Origin: Oreocharis arfaki
Taxonomy: Eukaryota > Chordata > Aves > Passeriformes > Paramythiidae
Assembly: GCA_013398015.1 (NCBI GenBank)
Contig: VZRR01007849.1
Location: 795,079-859,078 of the forward strand
Length of the DNA: 64,000 nt
Direction: 5' to 3'
The notes beneath the pieces were generated by a model. It was given only the letters and a program-made list of their open reading frames with translations. It did no database searches and was not told where the DNA came from. Both the position numbers and the translations under genes were made by a program. Below, piece by piece: positions 48,452 to 60,525 of this stretch (the first letter of the stretch is position 1; each line of letters opens with the position of its first letter).

Positions 48452-51400
48452 CTGCAAAGGAACCAAACAAAATGTGGGCAGTAAGGAGACATACCAACTC
48501 CCTTTGTCTTGGAAAACCTCAATGTTGAGAGGCAGGAAACCTCTTAAAACTGCCATAGAGGTGGATCCAGGTAGAACTTGAGCTTTCTGTAATAAAGATC
48601 CTATGAAAATCCCTCCCCATCAAAAAGGGCTTCAACTCATTCAGTAGAGCAAGAACCAAACATACTGCAAAGATTATCCCCATTTTCTAATCTATTCAGG
48701 CAGTTATCATGTGCCTTTTGAAAGAAAGAGTGCAGCTACAGTGGTACAGCAAAGGTACAAACTTCCCATGCAGAGAAGACAGCAAGCAGAGCGCTGCCCT
48801 CTCTCTTCAAGGAGAATGCTGTCCCTCAATAGAGATACATCCCACAAGTGAAAAATCAGGACCCATGGCTAAAAACCTCTGCTGGGAAGCACAATGGGCT
48901 GAGGAGAGATTTCAGATCCCAGCCCACTGCAAGAGAAGCATCCATCATTACTGCCTCTTTTACTACCTGATGCAGATTTACAGTAGGGAGAATGGAGGCA
49001 CAAGAATCTGGTTTAATAGCTCTTTCCAGAACGTGCTCCCCTTCACATCCTGCATCACACAGCAATAACTATTCATGTCTCCCTCCCAGAAGTGGGTCGC
49101 TTTCCCTCATGTGTTAAGGTAAAGGTATCACCTTGATGTTTGAAGATACACCACAAAATTCACAACTGGCAATTGCAGTGGCAGTGCATGGGAGTTTTCA
49201 AAGTTCTACAAGGGTTTCTGACACAGAGAAATGAAAAGATGATAATAGCACCCTTTCAATTAATGGGGAAAAAAAAAAGTTTAGCCTGTGTTACTGAGGA
49301 AACACATCTGACCTTTTGGATTTTATAACAGTGTGAGAAATCCTGCTGCACATTTACCTCAAGCACACACAAATACTGAATACAATGTCTTTCATCTTGA
49401 AAGTTTTTTGGCTAGAGGTTTGTATGTAGAAACTGGCCATCCTCTGGTACATGCTCCACAACGCTAGGTTAGAGTTGCAACCAGCAATGCCATGTAGTAA
49501 ATTTTCCATTCTTTAAAAATTATACAAGAAGTTTTGCAAAGGTCTATTACATTTCTTAATCCTTTGTCAGAAGTGCAAGCCATTACTCAAACTATCTTCA
49601 GAAACTCAGGGCTGTGAGATTTAGCTGTATTTGATAATTTGCTCAATAATAGGATCCCAGAGGATAAAATCAAACCCAGAAATGGCAAGACTTACGGAAC
49701 AGAAACTATCTTTCTATATTCAAGCAGGAACACTTGTTGGAAATACAAGCCAGTAATTTATTTATTCTCTGTAGACAAAATGTCCCATGCAAGGTTTAAA
49801 GTTATGCTCTTTCATGTTTTGACTGCTGAAGTAATTTCTCAAAGCAGCTTTAAAGAATAGACAGGCTACAATAAAATAAATATAGGCTTTTAGAGGATGC
49901 TTGGATTTACTACAGTAAATGTACTTGGGAGTATCTGGTATCTCTGCTTCTGAAGTTCCTATTTGCACTCTTTAACTGTCACGGATTGGTAAGAAAAGAG
50001 AAATACTTTAGATGTCAAGACACAGAAGAGATAAAAGGAGGCACAGTTGCTGTCACAGAGCCAAAGTCCACTGATTTTTGAAGAGTAGAGTCTGAACTGT
50101 GCATTTAGATCCTGGTCTCCTGCATACCACTGCTTATGTTTTAAAAGAATGTTCTGCACTTACAGGATGAAAGGATCCATCCTATCAAGATGTTCACCCA
50201 GGCAGAATCCATGGAAGCTAAGGGAGGCTGGCCATATGGCACCATCAGGTCAAAAAAATTAAATCAATTCCCCTGCAAACAATAGAAAAGCAAACCAAAT
50301 GCCCCTGATAAATATCTTCTTTCCCCAATGGGAAGGTACTATATGGAAAGTGTGCATTCTGCAATTCACCTGAATTACCAGAAAAAATGCTTCAGCTTTT
50401 CTCTCCTTGTCTAATTAAGAAATACTGTTGCTGTCATTATTATATAAAATTCTAAAGATCTTCAGGAAATTGCAAAACTCTTCTTTCCCTGTGGCACACT
50501 GAAACAATAGCTCTAATGATCCCAGCATCCTGTGTCAATATGCATTTGAAGGTGTCCAAAGGTCAGTGACAGAACACAATAGCCATTGTGGGGCTCTGGA
50601 GAAAGGGCTATTGTGCAGCAGTGAGCACTTTGAGCCTCTTTAATTGGCAGCCTTGCAAATGCAAAGTAACTATGTGAACTAAAGCCCTGTATAACGAACA
50701 ATTAATATTCCTATGTGGTCGCAGCTTTTCTAATTTTTGCTTCTAATTTAAACACCTTGGCAAGTTTTCATTAGAAAAAACCTTGTACAACTTAGACCAT
50801 TTAAGGCACAGAAGCAAAAATATTTGGAATGAAGGAGGTGCATACACTCACACCCACCTACACATAAAAAAGCAGATGAGTCTGGCAGACATTCAATTTT
50901 GTTTACAAGAACGGCTTCCACTCTTCAGGGTTAGCCCTGGCATAAATTTCTACTCTTAAGCTACTATCCTTTAGATAACAGAAAGCTATAATGAAGTTGC
51001 TGATCTACCCTTTGTTCTACTTTAATAAAAGGAAAAATAAAGAATTGATTTTTAGCCCCCACAGAGCAATTTACTAAACTTTTGAAACTAAGGTCTGTGG
51101 TCTCGGAAGAGAGAAGATCACTTAATTCAATTGCTAAGTCTAGTTAAAACCTGAGCAGTACCATCCTTCCAGTCGTGTCCTTGGGCTAGATAAAAGAGGT
51201 GATACCAACCTCTTTGTGTGTGTGGAGATTAGACAATATGTCCAGCTCTTTCTCCCTTTGAGTCTGGCTCTCAGCCTTCTGGTATCACATGGCCAGATCC
51301 TCTGCCTGACGCTGCTCAGAGCATTTCATGCAAAAGAAGGACTGTCAGGAACTGATAATTTACTATGATATCTCTCATGAGAGACAGATTGGGTTTGAAC

Positions 51401-51572
51401 CTTCTGTGATCAGCAGTTCAACCTAAACCACTTCATGCCTCCTCCCTCTATCTGTAAAATGGCCCTAAGTTGAAACTCCTCCTTGTGCTGTGGGAATTCG
51501 TTAATGATTCCAGTGTTACAAAGCTCTATACTTCTTTGGAAGCAAGCAACCCTTTTTCATGGCTTCAATATT

Positions 51573-51589
51573 AAAAAAAAAAAAAAAAA
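51573..51589. repeat. A17 homopolymer
   Basis: An uninterrupted run of 17 A, preceded by CAATATT and followed by GGAATGGG. No retroposed gene was recognised upstream. Confidence 0.85.
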
Positions 51590-53406
51590 GGAATGGGATG
51601 TTAGTATGCAGTCCCAGTAGTGATTTATTGCAAATGTCCAAGTATTATGAATTCATTTAATATTTAGTGTAATAGCAACCATCCTTCACAAGAAATTAAT
51701 ATTTATATGTCTATCCAAGACAGTCCTTCAGCAGTTTCACTGTAAATCAATGAAGCATTAATGGGCATAAATGCTGTAGAGAAATGTACACCAATTGGTT
51801 ACAGACTCTGTCGCTATTGAAAAGAGATAAGAAGTTTACAGGGGACATATCTGATGACTTTCAGAAATTAAGTTTTTGAATTAGAAGAAAGATAGTTCAC
51901 TTTTTTTCCCGCTCACAGATGGTTGTTTTATTGTTTTCTAGGAAATCTGTAATCTACTGAAACAGCTGTGTAATTATTGAGTTTTCTTTGTCTCGTAGCT
52001 ACACTTTCAATTGACTGCAAACTGTGTTTGACATCCCTACCTCCTGAATCTGCCAAGGTCAGACCTTCACATCTGTGTTGATGGATGGATTCACAGTGTG
52101 GACAGCACTTCTCCCATCTCCTGGTTACTGCCCACATGTTTAACTGAATTTAAATCATCACCTTTGTGTTGCTCAGGTTTTATTCTAGGACAGTCAGAGT
52201 CAAACCTTCAAAACCATTAATTTCAAAAGAATTCAAAGAAAAGCAAAAGAACAAAATTAGCCCTTACAAATAAATTCCAGGCTGCTTCTAGTTAAGAAAG
52301 AAAATGGACTGGGAACACAGACAGTATAGACAACTCAGAATTTTTTCTCTGGCAAAGCTTTCAGTGGAGGCTCTGTTCCTATGGTGTAGCATGAAGGAAT
52401 CTCAGAGGAAATCAGTCTCTAGCAGCACAAGGATGGGATGGGCAGCACTTCTGCGACCCTGAAGCACACCCTTAGGGAAGCCAGCACTTGGACAGCTGTA
52501 AGTTCCTCTCAATATGCTGCTGTGAGAATGTTTGGAAAAGTGAATACCGTCTGAGCTTAAGAACTCACGAAGGATTAGATCAAAATTAAAGTCTGAGATA
52601 TGTAAATGTTGAAATATTTTGCTTCGCAGTAATTGGGGATGATTTTTCCCCTCATTATTAACTCACTTGAAGATAATAACTAGCTCTTCTTTCAGCTTCG
52701 GAGATGAGATGAGCACAGAATGCAGCTACTTCATTGATGACTGAGTGATAACAGAGTCCCCTGTCTGCAAAGCAATAATCATGCCATAATCTAAATACCA
52801 ATTACATGTACTGGCTATATTAATACAGATACATTTTTTTAAACCACTCAAATACACAGAACATTCTGGTTTAGTTTTCTTCCTCTGCAGCTCCTAATAC
52901 TTAATTTTCTACCTATCCAGGTTCATTAAACAAATGAGGAAACCTTACTGCAGCTGATAGAAAAGCTGTCTCCAGTCACTGAAATGAGGTAATTTCTCAT
53001 GCAACACCAGTTACATCAATAGATAAGAGAGCCAGAGGGAGAAGAAGAGGTTTCATTTAAAAATGAAGAAAAAAGAAACAAAACTGCTTAAATGCTGCCC
53101 TGAGCCCTATGAGGGCTCAAATGCCCTCACAAATCAAGAACTCATCTATCAGTCAGTACCCCCAAACCACCACTTTTATTGCTTGTTTAACTTGGTCAGT
53201 GCTTGTTTGAGTAAATTTAAGTTAGTGGCAGGAGAACAGTGCATTTTTATTCTGATCCCAACGTGGCTACTGGTGATTGATGCTTGCATTGAAACAGTAG
53301 GTTGTATTTTGGATTATGTCTCTGAGGAAAAAAGCTATCCGAGTTTTTAAAATCTGTAAAATTATTTGTCTTGAGATTTTGATAATCATTCAAAAAGCCC
53401 TGCCAA

Positions 53407-53417
53407 CCCCCCCCCCC
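53407..53417. repeat. C11 homopolymer
   Basis: Eleven consecutive C, followed by ACCAGCC. Confidence 0.85.
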
Positions 53418-54837
53418 ACCAGCCAATATTGTCTCAAAGGAAAGCTTCAGGTCTGAAATATCTTTGGATATGTATTTATCATTTGCAATTTGCTACTATT
53501 TCTCATGAGGCATTGATGACATACTGAACAAGACAAGAGCAATTACTTACTACACAATTTCTTCTGATTTTAGGGAAAGACTAGTTTAGTATCATATATT
53601 GTATGGAAATACTTGCCAGAGATTTAGTTTTTAATGGAGGCAATGGCTCCTGGCCACAGGTCTATTATTATAATCTCAGTATACATGTTACATGCCAAGA
53701 AACAAAAAGGATTTTAGGATCATAGTATCTTTAGCTTTTAAATTCCAGTGACAGTAACATGCATACAGATGTGCACATAAATACTGGATTTATTTATTAT
53801 TAATTTGAAGAAAGATACTATTAAAAACGGAAAATAAGTAAAATGTCTTGCTAGACCTGACTGGGAATTTTAAATGTTTTGAAAACAAAGCTGAGAATAA
53901 GAAATTAGCGTTCAGGTCCCAATACATCAAAGCACATAGGCACTTCATCATGTGCTTTTGTTGAACTGAGGCGTATGCAAGGCTCTAGAGACTACAAAAA
54001 GAGATAAAGAGGGAATCTAAAAATATATTTCAATACTCAATTTAGATGGAATATTAGATCTCTCAAACACTGGAGCAAAGTTTAAGGCTAGCTCAAAGGA
54101 AAAAAAAAGCAACTGAAGAGGAAGCAGAGAGTCTCAGCTATCGTTAAGCTTCCTGGAGGCTGCCAAATTCAGGAGAGGTAGAAGGTCAAAGGGATTCTAA
54201 CACGGTTAACAGTGAATGAGGGACAGATGATCTGCTACACTGATACTGTAGCAGTTTTAGTGCTACTTTTTCATGGGAATAGCTGAAACACAGGACTGTT
54301 TTGAAATTGGGAATTGAAAACTACCGCTGTAATGAACTAAGTCAAAATTGCGTACAGATGAACCGAATTGCAAGAACAACACCACAGAAGTGATGAAACC
54401 ATGGTTCTCATGAAGACTGTGTGACATTTCCACTTATTTCCAAGCACCCCCCTCTCTAGAAAATAAGGTCAGACGGATGTGTTTTAGTCCTAATTTTAGC
54501 TCACCTCTTCCTTTGAAGAGTGGCAACCTCTTTGGTACTCAAAAGAAAGCAGTAGGCCTGATCTCCTTGTACATTTGACATTCAGCTTCTTTCTTTGCTC
54601 AGCACTCCACTGCATATCAATTATCCTACAAGTAAGGGAAGTTTGGCTCAAGCACTGAGATCTCCCCTCTCTGCTCCACTCTCCTGCCCACCACACTGCC
54701 TACATAGAGAGGCATAAAGTATATACTTTGGGGATGCTTGGAAAGCAGAAAACTGACAGGAAATACTGACCTACAAAACCCCTTCCTGCGAAGAAGGTAC
54801 TTGGGAAATGGATCAGTTATTTCCCACAGTAGAAGAA

Positions 54838-55045
54838 TTACGGGGAACCTAAATGAGATCATCAGGCAAATGGTTGAAACTAAAAAATAGGAAGCACTTT
54901 TTCACACAACACATAATTATATGGAGACGGAATGCACATAGTATTGTGGAAGCCAAAAGCATGAAGAGGTTCAAAGGGGACTAGACAAATTAATGGAGAG
55001 CAGACCTAGCAAGGGATATTAAAATAGTGGTATGAATCCAAACTG
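54838..55045 (+). mobile_element. Old CR1/L3-like LINE 3' fragment
   Basis: GGAAGCACTTTTTCACACAA, then ATTGTGGAAGCCAAAAGCAT, AGGTTCAAAGGGGACTAGAC and AAATTAATGGAGAGCAGACC match the general pattern of the 3' portion of older CR1/L3 elements. Those carry cacttcttcacacaa, then a 'g-tggaggcc-aa' block and 'ttcaaa-aggattagacaaa'. It is more diverged than the other copies here. Boundaries are approximate. Confidence 0.65.
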
Positions 55046-57665
55046 TGCTTCAGTAAATCCCAACAGGTAAATGAAACAGTACTTAGAGCATACACAGGGT
55101 AACTCCACCTCACTATAAAGAGATTGTAAAAACAGTAACATTCTCAGAATTATTGCTATGGTAAAAAATTCAGATATTTTGGCAAAAGCTTAGGAAACAG
55201 GACAAAACCAGGAACGAGCCCTCCCCTATGCCCTCTCAGCTTTGGGAAATCAGCTGTTTAGAGACTTCCCCAGCTGCAAGGGTCTGAGAGAGGGCAAAAG
55301 GCAGCCATCAGGATGCAGTGTCAGCCAAGGAAGAGACACAAAGGGTTGGGAACCACAACCCCAGAGCACTTTCACAGCCCTGCAACTGCTATTTGGATTC
55401 CTCAGCTCCTTCTCTGTTGTGCAAACCACAGATCAAGGGCTGCTGCACTCACACTGAACCAAGGAGCCACAAAAGTACCGGTGACAGGGCTGACAAGGCC
55501 CTATTCCTTCTTGGATACCTGTTTGCTTCCTAACCTGGCGGTGCACTGCCTTTGTACTGCCAAGGGCTTCCTTGCAGCAACCACAGGGGTCTCCTACATT
55601 ATGATACGCTGTGCCTTGAAGACCTAACCTAATCTGAAGCCTAGAAATCTTACACCTTTGTTTTAATACAAATCAAGGTGCCTAAATGATTTAGGCAACT
55701 GTGGTAGACTAAATGTACTTTCTAGAGAATTTAAGCAAAACAGCTGGACAGACCATGAGCGTTCTTGTGAAACTTTAGGTTCATTTATTTAAACTAGAGG
55801 ATAATGTATCACAGCTTGACTGACAGCACATGATTCTGAAATGAGGAAAAGATGTACAAATAAATTAACTGCTAGACGAACTGCTTAAAATTAATGTTTC
55901 TAAATAAGATGATTTAGACTGACTGGTTAGCTTGCTGCTCCTTGTCTCTCATAAAGAAGTGAAAATGACTTATTGGTCCTGGGAAGCACTGGGAGCAACA
56001 CTTGCATTTTGCAGAAAGCCAAAGCAAGCTCATTCACTGAACACCTGAATGAAAGAGAATCAGTGGCAGAAGTCACAATGTGCTTTGACATACTTTAGTC
56101 TTATACATAGTTGGCTCTGGCTCTACCCATCCACAAGGGATAGATTTTGTTTCAGAAGCAACAGTTAAACTTGCTCGGCCTTGCTTTGTAATCGTGTCAA
56201 ATGACAGGCAAGTGACACTTGTACTTTCATGGAAAGCAGAAACATGAGGGTAAATGGTTTGGATTAGTGGAGGCCATCTTGTGCCTCATCCCTGGTGTAT
56301 CCCCGCTTGGTTCATCTTGTTCCAGCAGCTTGGCTACCTCAGGCTGTAATTTCAGCACTTCCAACAAACTACATGGTATTGGGCTGGCCTGCACTCAGAG
56401 GGAAGATTGCTTGTGGAAAAACCAGGTATCACAGGACATAAATTCTTCTCTCAAAATTGACTTCCCACTGGAAGAGAAAAAAGGTCTGTCTGCGGACAGT
56501 GCAAAATTGCCAGAATTAGTGTGTACTAGACACCGGAACATGTTACAGTGAAATAACTCCTTCCAAAGATTCAACAGTTCCTAAAAGATGCATTTAGCTG
56601 GAGGCTGAGGAGTCAGCTGAGACTGACAGAATACAGCATACCTGCAGGGACTGTGGCCTAGACGGGATCAAAACAGAAGCTCCTCTTGCTTGTATTTCTG
56701 AAAATTATCTGGGCTTTGAACTGCTGCTGGGGCAGCCTGGACTGAGTGGGACAGGAATGAGAGGGGCCCTGATGATCCTCAGACGGTCTGATTTTAGAAG
56801 CAGGTCCCTGACACCATTAAAGCCACGAGAATAAAAATTTTGCTCTCTCTGAAAGCTGACCTCCAGTTTTGGCAGCTATCACAGCATCAAATCTGAGCAT
56901 CCCCCCAAAATTTCTGATTTATTTCATGCATTAAAAACATCAGGCCTCATCCCTACTCCCTCCTACCATCATGACAGCGTATCTCAAACAAAGCAAGTGA
57001 TATGACTAACATGCTCAAGCTGATGGCTTTTTTTCTGGGTGCAAGAGATGCTCAGCCTCTCAGCACACAGGGGTGTGCAGGGAGTCACAGGTGCTATTTT
57101 TCCATGGGCATCAAAGGCCCCGCTGGGATGTCTCTTGCACAGGGACAGAATTGTCCTGCACACCGATGTGTCATCAATTACTGAAGTGCAAAAGCTTTGC
57201 AGGCAAAGCAGCTGAGGTTTCTGCAACCTTCCCTGTCAGCTGTGCTACAGGCGTTTAAACTCCTACTATGTTTCCAAGCAGCCCTGTGAATTACTCCTAG
57301 GATATGCTAAGATGGCTGAAGTAGTTTTCTGCCATGAAGATCAATGGATCAAGTATACTCTTCAAAAAAATGAAGAAAAAAATCCCAGAATAATTTTAAA
57401 GTATTGCAAAGAAAGTGGCTGTCAGTGTCCGAGGAATGACCAGGCATGTAAATGACAATTTCTTTGATAATATCACCAAGGAACTGTCACTTTCCAAACG
57501 TCACAACACTTGAGTTGTAATTACTAGGGAGCTTTGCAATGGCAAAAAGCTTGCTTTCTCAAGTCTTGGCAGCATATGTCATAAGAGCATCCTCTCTTCA
57601 GCAAAAACTAGTATTCACCTTTTTTCCTAATTTCTGCTTTTTCCTTTTTGCTGCTTAAAAAAATA

Positions 57666-57677
57666 CCCCCCCCCCCC
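57666..57677. repeat. C12 homopolymer
   Basis: Twelve consecutive C, followed by ACCCCCTTTG. Confidence 0.85.
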
Positions 57678-59086
57678 ACCCCCTTTGCTAAAAACACCCT
57701 ATACTAAAGACAGGACTTTAGGAATATAAAATTCCTCTTTGTTAAATTAAAGTGAAGAGCAAGAAGGATCAGCAATGAAAAACAGAGCTAACCAAAGGGA
57801 ACAACTAGGGCATAAGCAGGGAAGGGGAATCAATAGCACTGTGGCTTTTTTTTTCCTTTTGTACTAATCCTGGTTTTACTTTGCTATCCTGTCCCTCCAT
57901 TCTACCTACCCTTCATCTGTCTGTTCAGTCCTCTTCTTTTTCCCTGACACATGACCTGCATGTATGACCACATAATGAAATGCAACTGAGTTACACTGAT
58001 TTAACTAATTACTGCTTGTCACGTGTGCCACCTAAGCCAATGCTCTCCATTGCCTCATCCTACCCCAACTATGAGAGAAAACACATTAGCTCAAATGTCA
58101 GGGTTAAAGCGATTTGGGCAACCCAAGATGTCTGAGGATATTCTTTATGCCAGAGCTCACAGTAGGGTAATATCAGTGATGCAGCCACTGAGAAGCATCT
58201 CACATAGGCTACACACAGAGTCACATCTGTAACCTCAAGTGCTCTCTGAAAACAAATTTGTTGCATGTCTGGATTGTGCTATGCAACAAGGCACTGACAT
58301 CTGGTTGGTGTTTTCATTTGCAACTACTGCAGAAATAATTACCAATGACAGCACATATACAGCATATTCCTCTACACTCTGCCAGCTAGTTGACTGATGC
58401 AGAAGAGGCCAGTGTGACCTGAAATAAACGGTGAATCCTGCCAACCATTGGAAAGAAGTGGTCAATTTTAACATGGAAGTTAAAAATGCTTCTGTGAAGA
58501 TGTTGGGCAAATATATCTCACATCTGAAAATGATGGAAACTATATAAAGATAAAATCGCTACTGCACTGGAGCAGAAATGACAGCTTTGTCATTCCATCT
58601 CTGAGCCTGCCTACCACAGATGAAGATGAAAAACCCTTTACATAAGTCAGATAATGGTGCAAGACTGCAGGGGTTGATGGACAGACTGGCAGACTTTCTT
58701 ATTTTCATTTTAGCAAAACAGAGTGGGCAAACATTAACTCAGAATTGTCCCATCCTCAATTTGATCCAGGTTGATTGGAATGTCTCTGCCTATAAAGATA
58801 ACAGAATTAGTAGTCCATTAGTTAAGCAATCACGACTTCTCTTCAAGGTCCTCTGCTATGATTATTTTGCTGTATCTGACAATCTTCCCAGAGAGGAGTA
58901 GGCAATACAATGAGTATCTTGCACAGGTTTGTTCTTTCAACTTCTTCCTGCTAGAAGACCAATGTGCGTGTTTGAGAACCCCCTTCCAGTCTCCCTCTTT
59001 TTAACTTAGCAGTATCCGTGCAAGAATTCCAACTATAGATAACCAGATGCTATCAGTTGCTTTGCAGTGTTTTCCAGTTAATGATT

Positions 59087-59242
59087 TTCTGTCAAACCAA
59101 GAGGACATTTCTAGTATGTACCATCAGGGCTTGTCTCAATCCCAGTGCTAGTCAATCTTTCCATTAATTACTTGCTGAGTGAGCTACTGAGTGTACTTCT
59201 AAAACCAGCAGTGGGTACTGAGTTGATTGAGTCCACAAGCAC
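59087..59242 (+). mobile_element. CR1 LINE, 5' portion interrupted by LTR
   Basis: Sequence such as TTCTGTCAAACCAAGAGGAC and CAATCCCAGTGCTAGTCAAT, followed by a frame reading NLSINYLLSELLSVLLKPAV, resembles the CR1 reverse-transcriptase block (N-I-F-IND-L-D-G-VES-ML-KFADDT). It is heavily decayed. The same element resumes after 59821. Confidence 0.75.
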
Positions 59243-59821
59243 TGCCCTGGTTTTACCTGGGATACAGCTAATTTTCTTCATAGTAGCTTGTAGGGTGCTA
59301 TATTTTGGATTTGTGACCACACAAGGGTAACACCACACCCTGTTTTAGTTAGCAAGCAGCCCTCGTACATTGCTAAGGCCTTTTCTGCCTCTCGCCCACC
59401 CCACCAACAAGGAGGCTGGGGGTGCACAAGAAGTTGGGAAGGGACACAGCCAGGACAGCTGACCCTAAGTGACCAAAGGGGTATACCAGACCATCATGGT
59501 CAGCAACTGAAAGCCTGGGGAAGAAGTAGGAAGTGGGGCACATTCAGGGTGATGGTGTTTGTCGTCCCAAGTCACCATTACTGTGATGGAGCCTGTCTGT
59601 CCTAAAGATGGCTGAAGACGTGCCTGTTGATGGGAAATGGTGAGTGAACTCCTTGTTTTGCATTGCTTGTGTGCTCAGTTTTTGCTTTACCCACTGAAGT
59701 GTCTTTATCTCATTCCATGAGTTTTCTTACTTTTACAGATTCTTTCCCCCTTCCCACTGTGGCAGGGAGTGAGTGAGTGGCTGTGTGAGTCTAAGCTGCC
59801 TGCCAGGGTTAATCCACAACA
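59243..59821 (+). mobile_element. Solo ERV LTR, avian family, nested in CR1
   Basis: It begins TGCCCTGGTTTTACCTGGGA and ends GGGTTAATCCACAACA, so it keeps the TG...CA termini. Internal landmarks are GAAGTTGGGAAGGGACACAG, CCAGGACAGCTGACCC and GTGTCTTTATCTCATTCCAT. These are typical of a LTR family abundant in bird genomes (TGTCCTGGTTTCAGCTGGG...GTTAAACCACAACA class). No internal viral region or partner LTR is present, so it is a solo LTR. The TATA and AATAAA regions look degraded, and no target-site duplication could be confirmed, consistent with age. Confidence 0.88.
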
Positions 59822-60525
59822 GTAGGATAAACAGGGTAAGAATTCAGAAGAATTTTCCTAAAATGGAGAAATTATCCCAAATCACCATAATGCAAAGACA
59901 AGCATAATACGCAACTTTTAGGAACGAGAAATCAAATGCACAGGTGCAAAACGAGGAGTGACCAGCCAGCCAGCAGCTCTGCAAAGGGACATAGAAGCTA
60001 CACTGGATCACAAACTGGGAGTGAGTCAAGATGCTGCTGTGAAAAAGACAAACTTCATCTGTAAACAACTTACATATAAGTCATGGAAAGTGCTTATTCC
60101 ATCCTAATTGGCACTAACAAGACCTCAGCACTACTCCACTCTGGGACACTGCTCTTTAAGACTTCAGCAAGCTGAAGACTGCCCAGAAGAGAGCTGAAAG
60201 TGTAATCAGAGGCCTCAGAAACACTACTGTGAAGAAAGGCTGGGAACTGGGCTCAGTGAGGTTAAAAGAAGAGAATTCCCAAGGACTAAACACATTAGCT
60301 TTCTAACGTGAAAGACTGTCAAGAGAAAGCTGATCAGCAGTTCCATCTGGAGCAAGATATGAAGAAGCAAGATTGAGTTATGACCATAAAAGTTTCGTGA
60401 CAGATAATAGGGAATTTTCTGGCCCAAGGAATATGAAAGGACGGGGATGGATTGTTCAGGAAAGCTGCAGAACGGTCTTAGTGGAACAATTTCAAGAAAA
60501 GTCAGACATCTGTGGTGGGTAGTTG
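59822..60525 (+). mobile_element. CR1 LINE, 3' portion after the nested LTR
   Basis: The order follows CR1 ORF2 and the 3' end: GAGAAATCAAATGCACAGGT, CTACACTGGATCACAAACTG, GCCCAGAAGAGAGCTGAAAG, GTGAAGAAAGGCTGGGAACT, then the ATTAGCTTTCTAACGTGAAA and AAGAAGCAAGATTGAGTTAT blocks. The copy is old and diverged, with stops in every frame. Together with 59087-59242 it forms one element split by the LTR. Confidence 0.78.

Larger units (their letters stand above)
48452..59086 (-). other. SH3RF3: SH3RF3 intron (upstream of linker exon), left part
   Basis: No further SH3RF3 coding exon was recognised on the minus strand, so this is read as intron. Contents recognised: an A17 run, two poly-C tracts, an old CR1 fragment at 54.8-55.0 kb, and a possible conserved block at 50.5-50.8 kb. 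The remaining sequence shows nothing I can name. Confidence 0.7.

Noticed and set aside
48452..48556. N-terminal extension of the SH3RF3 linker frame beyond 48451
   Set aside because: A good acceptor (TTTGCAG) lies at 48452-48453, and the residues upstream do not resemble the POSH family, so they are intron.
59145..59330. A 61-residue plus-strand open frame as a small gene
   Set aside because: It crosses the junction from decayed CR1 coding sequence into the nested LTR.
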